A stretch of 64,000 nucleotides of DNA from Arcobacter siniprincipis (GTDB lineage Bacteria; Campylobacterota; Campylobacteria; Campylobacterales; Arcobacteraceae), in assembly GCF_048571125.1 (NCBI RefSeq), contig NZ_CP182343.1, positions 620,001 through 684,000 on the forward strand, read 5' to 3'. Shown here piece after piece: positions 62,411 through 64,000 of the stretch; the first letter of the stretch is position 1, and each line of letters starts with the position of its first letter. The translations under genes were made by a program, and so were the position numbers. Under the pieces are notes generated by a model, which saw only the letters and a program-made list of their open reading frames with translations, was not told the origin of the DNA and did not search any database.

Positions 62411-62439
62411 TTGACATGTGAATAAATAAAATTTTATAG
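62411..62439 (+). promoter_or_regulatory. possible promoter for the cyd operon
   Basis: TTGACA (62411-62416) is followed after about 16 bases by TTATAG. It lies in the 208-base gap between the divergent cyclase and DUF4492 genes, with an A/T-rich leader of about 110 bases before the first ATG. No other element was seen in the gap. Confidence 0.35.
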
Positions 62440-62552
62440 CATATTTTCTCTTTTATTATAAGCTTAGATAATAATATTATTTATAATAAATTAATATTTA
62501 AGTTGTATACTTACAAAAAAATAATAAGTTTAAATTATTAAAGAATCAAGAA

Positions 62553-62762
62553 ATGTACAATTATTTAAGAATCTTCAAATTTTATATTGATGGCTTTAAA
62601 AGTCTAACTATAGGTAAAACTTTATGGAAAATCATAATTATAAAATTAATTGTAATTATAACTCTTCTAAATTTTTATATTTATGACAAATCATTAAATA
62701 GTGAATATAAAACCACTAAAGAAAAAATAAATTTTGTATATAAAAATATCACAAAGGACTAA
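62553..62762 (+). CDS. DUF4492 small membrane protein
   Basis: A 69-residue protein, YLRIFKFYIDGFKSLTIGKTLWKIIIIKLIVIITLLNFYIYDKSL, with one span. The FYxDGFKxxTxGKTLWxIIxIKL pattern is that of DUF4492, a family found directly ahead of cydA; it may be an accessory of the bd oxidase. It ends two bases before the cydA ATG. Confidence 0.8.
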   Translation: MYNYLRIFKFYIDGFKSLTIGKTLWKIIIIKLIVIITLLNFYIYDKSLNSEYKTTKEKINFVYKNITKD

Positions 62763-62764
62763 AT

Positions 62765-64000
62765 ATGGAAGCACATTTAGTAGATTGGTCTAGGGCTCAA
62801 TTTGCATTAACCGCTATTTATCATTGGCTTTTTGTTCCATTAACTTTAGGATTAGGATTTATCATAGCTTTTATGGAAACTATTTATGTAAAAACTGGCG
62901 ATGAATTTTGGAAAAAAACAACAAAATTCTGGATGGGATTATTTGCTATAAACTTTGCTATAGGGGTTGCAACTGGTCTTATTATGGAGTTTGAATTTGG
63001 AACTAATTGGGCAAATTATTCGTGGTTTGTTGGAGATATTTTTGGCGCTCCTTTAGCAATAGAAGGACTTTTGGCATTTTTTATGGAGTCAACTTTTTTT
63101 GCTGTTATGTTTTTTGGTTGGGATAAGGTAAGTAAAAAATTTCATCTTCTTTCAACTTGGCTTGTAGCCATTGGTTCAAATTTAAGTGCTTTGTGGATTT
63201 TAGTAGCAAATGGTTGGATGCAATATCCAGTTGGAGAGAAATTCAATCCAGATACAGTTAGAAATGAGATGAATAATTTTTGGGATGTTATTTTATCTCC
63301 AGTTGCTGTAACAAAATTCTTGCACACAATTTCAAGTGGTTATATTATGGCTTCTTTATTTGTAGTAGGAGTTTCTGCTTGGTTTTTATTAAAAAAAAGA
63401 GAAACCAAATTTGCAAAAAAATCAATGATAGTTGGTGCTACTTTTGGACTAATCACTTCAATATTTATTTTATTAACAGGAGATGAATCTGCCCATCAGG
63501 TTGCACTGAAACAACCTGTAAAACTAGCTGCCATGGAAGGTTTATATGAAGGTAAAGAGAAAGCTGGAATAACTGGTATTGGTATTTTAAATCCTAATAA
63601 GAATTTAACTAATGATGAAGAGAGTTATTTATTTGAAATCAATGCACCTTATGCCCTTTCTTTTTTGGCATTTCATGACATAAATTCTTTTGTTCCTGGT
63701 TTAAAAGATTTGGTTTATGGAAATGAAAAGTACGGTATTGAATCTGTTGAATCAAAAATGATAAAAGGGAAAATTGCAATTGATGCACTAAAAGAATATA
63801 AAGACGCAAAAAAGAATGATGATTTAGTAAGTCAATTAATAAGTAGATCTATTTTAGAAAAAAATATGAAATATTTTGGATATGGGCATTTGAAAAAACC
63901 AGAAGATGTTGTTCCTCCTGTTGCCCTTACTTTTTACTCTTTTCATACAATGGTAGCACTTGGAACATGGTTTTTTCTTCTTTTTGTTTTAATCTTATTT
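62765..64000 (+). CDS. cydA: cytochrome bd ubiquinol oxidase subunit I (partial, runs off the edge)
   Basis: The frame from ATG 62765 is open to the window end (412 codons). It begins MEAHLVDWSRAQFALTAIYHWLFVPLTLG, with the His ligand of heme b595 in AIYHW. MEFEFGTNWANYSWFVGDIFGAPLAIEGLLAFFMESTF is the conserved Glu-rich region, and GDESAHQVA matches the heme-b558 histidine context. A short Q-loop segment follows (YALSFLAFHDINSFVPGL). In Campylobacter the equivalent pair is the cyanide-insensitive CioAB. Subunit II should follow outside the window. Confidence 0.95.
   Translation, partial: MEAHLVDWSRAQFALTAIYHWLFVPLTLGLGFIIAFMETIYVKTGDEFWKKTTKFWMGLFAINFAIGVATGLIMEFEFGTNWANYSWFVGDIFGAPLAIEGLLAFFMESTFFAVMFFGWDKVSKKFHLLSTWLVAIGSNLSALWILVANGWMQYPVGEKFNPDTVRNEMNNFWDVILSPVAVTKFLHTISSGYIMASLFVVGVSAWFLLKKRETKFAKKSMIVGATFGLITSIFILLTGDESAHQVALKQPVKLAAMEGLYEGKEKAGITGIGILNPNKNLTNDEESYLFEINAPYALSFLAFHDINSFVPGLKDLVYGNEKYGIESVESKMIKGKIAIDALKEYKDAKKNDDLVSQLISRSILEKNMKYFGYGHLKKPEDVVPPVALTFYSFHTMVALGTWFFLLFVLILF

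Overview
The window is strongly AT-rich and comes from a member of the Campylobacterota, most likely an Arcobacter-type organism. The evidence is gene order and family content, not a database search: leuS-lptE-folC-M23 peptidase-bactofilin, followed by mfd, resembles the Helicobacter pylori leuS-to-mfd region; DUF2018 lies beside hisD; a DUF4492 gene precedes cydA; and many sensory and c-di-GMP proteins are present.

Bases 1 to about 14260 are the right end of an integrated mobile element, probably an integrative mobilizable element. All its genes are on the minus strand. The right boundary is a 56-base 3' fragment of a tRNA-Leu(CAA) gene (14205-14260), the expected attachment-site duplication, next to a tyrosine integrase (12742-14055) and an excisionase-like gene. 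Further in are a winged-helix protein, two membrane proteins (one a very large VirB6/DotA-like polytopic protein), a candidate oriT made of nested inverted repeats, a MOB-V relaxase, and an AT-rich patch with four copies of an iteron-like repeat. The cargo at the left is a tight operon: a small HTH controller with a palindromic operator, a complete 5-methylcytosine DNA methyltransferase, a 697-aa DUF262 (GmrSD-like) protein and a DUF3696-type AAA ATPase. This looks like an anti-phage or restriction-modification-like system and is the best candidate for an under-described system here. The left end of the element lies outside the window.

Bases 14400-20700 hold a divergent HxlR regulator and an RND tripartite efflux operon, with a good sigma70-type promoter and paired GAC-N6-GTC dyads between them. 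Bases 20700-27600 carry a DUF3124 lipoprotein, a GGDEF-EAL protein, ExbB/ExbD, a PLP-dependent deaminase-like enzyme and a histidine kinase with two periplasmic solute-binding domains. Bases 27600-39983 are mostly housekeeping: aroK-hisD-DUF2018-polyprenyl synthase-hemA-proS-mscS-cca, convergent lnt, then yajC-secD-secF.

Bases 39984-42300 are an accessory patch. It holds two long imperfect palindromes, a pentapeptide-repeat membrane protein gene broken by two frameshifts, and a paralogue of its C-terminal membrane part. Bases 42342-50234 return to the conserved block (DUF6394-like protein, leuS, lptE, folC, M23 endopeptidase, bactofilin) and end with a helicase whose N-terminus resembles the TOTE primase domain with its catalytic residues lost. 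Then come a Kef-type antiporter, an OlsF-like bifunctional acyltransferase, a DUF445 protein, a methyl-accepting chemotaxis protein, mfd, a Cache-PAS-GGDEF diguanylate cyclase, and DUF4492 with the start of cydA, which runs off the right edge. Several convergent gene pairs share hairpin terminators built into their stop codons.
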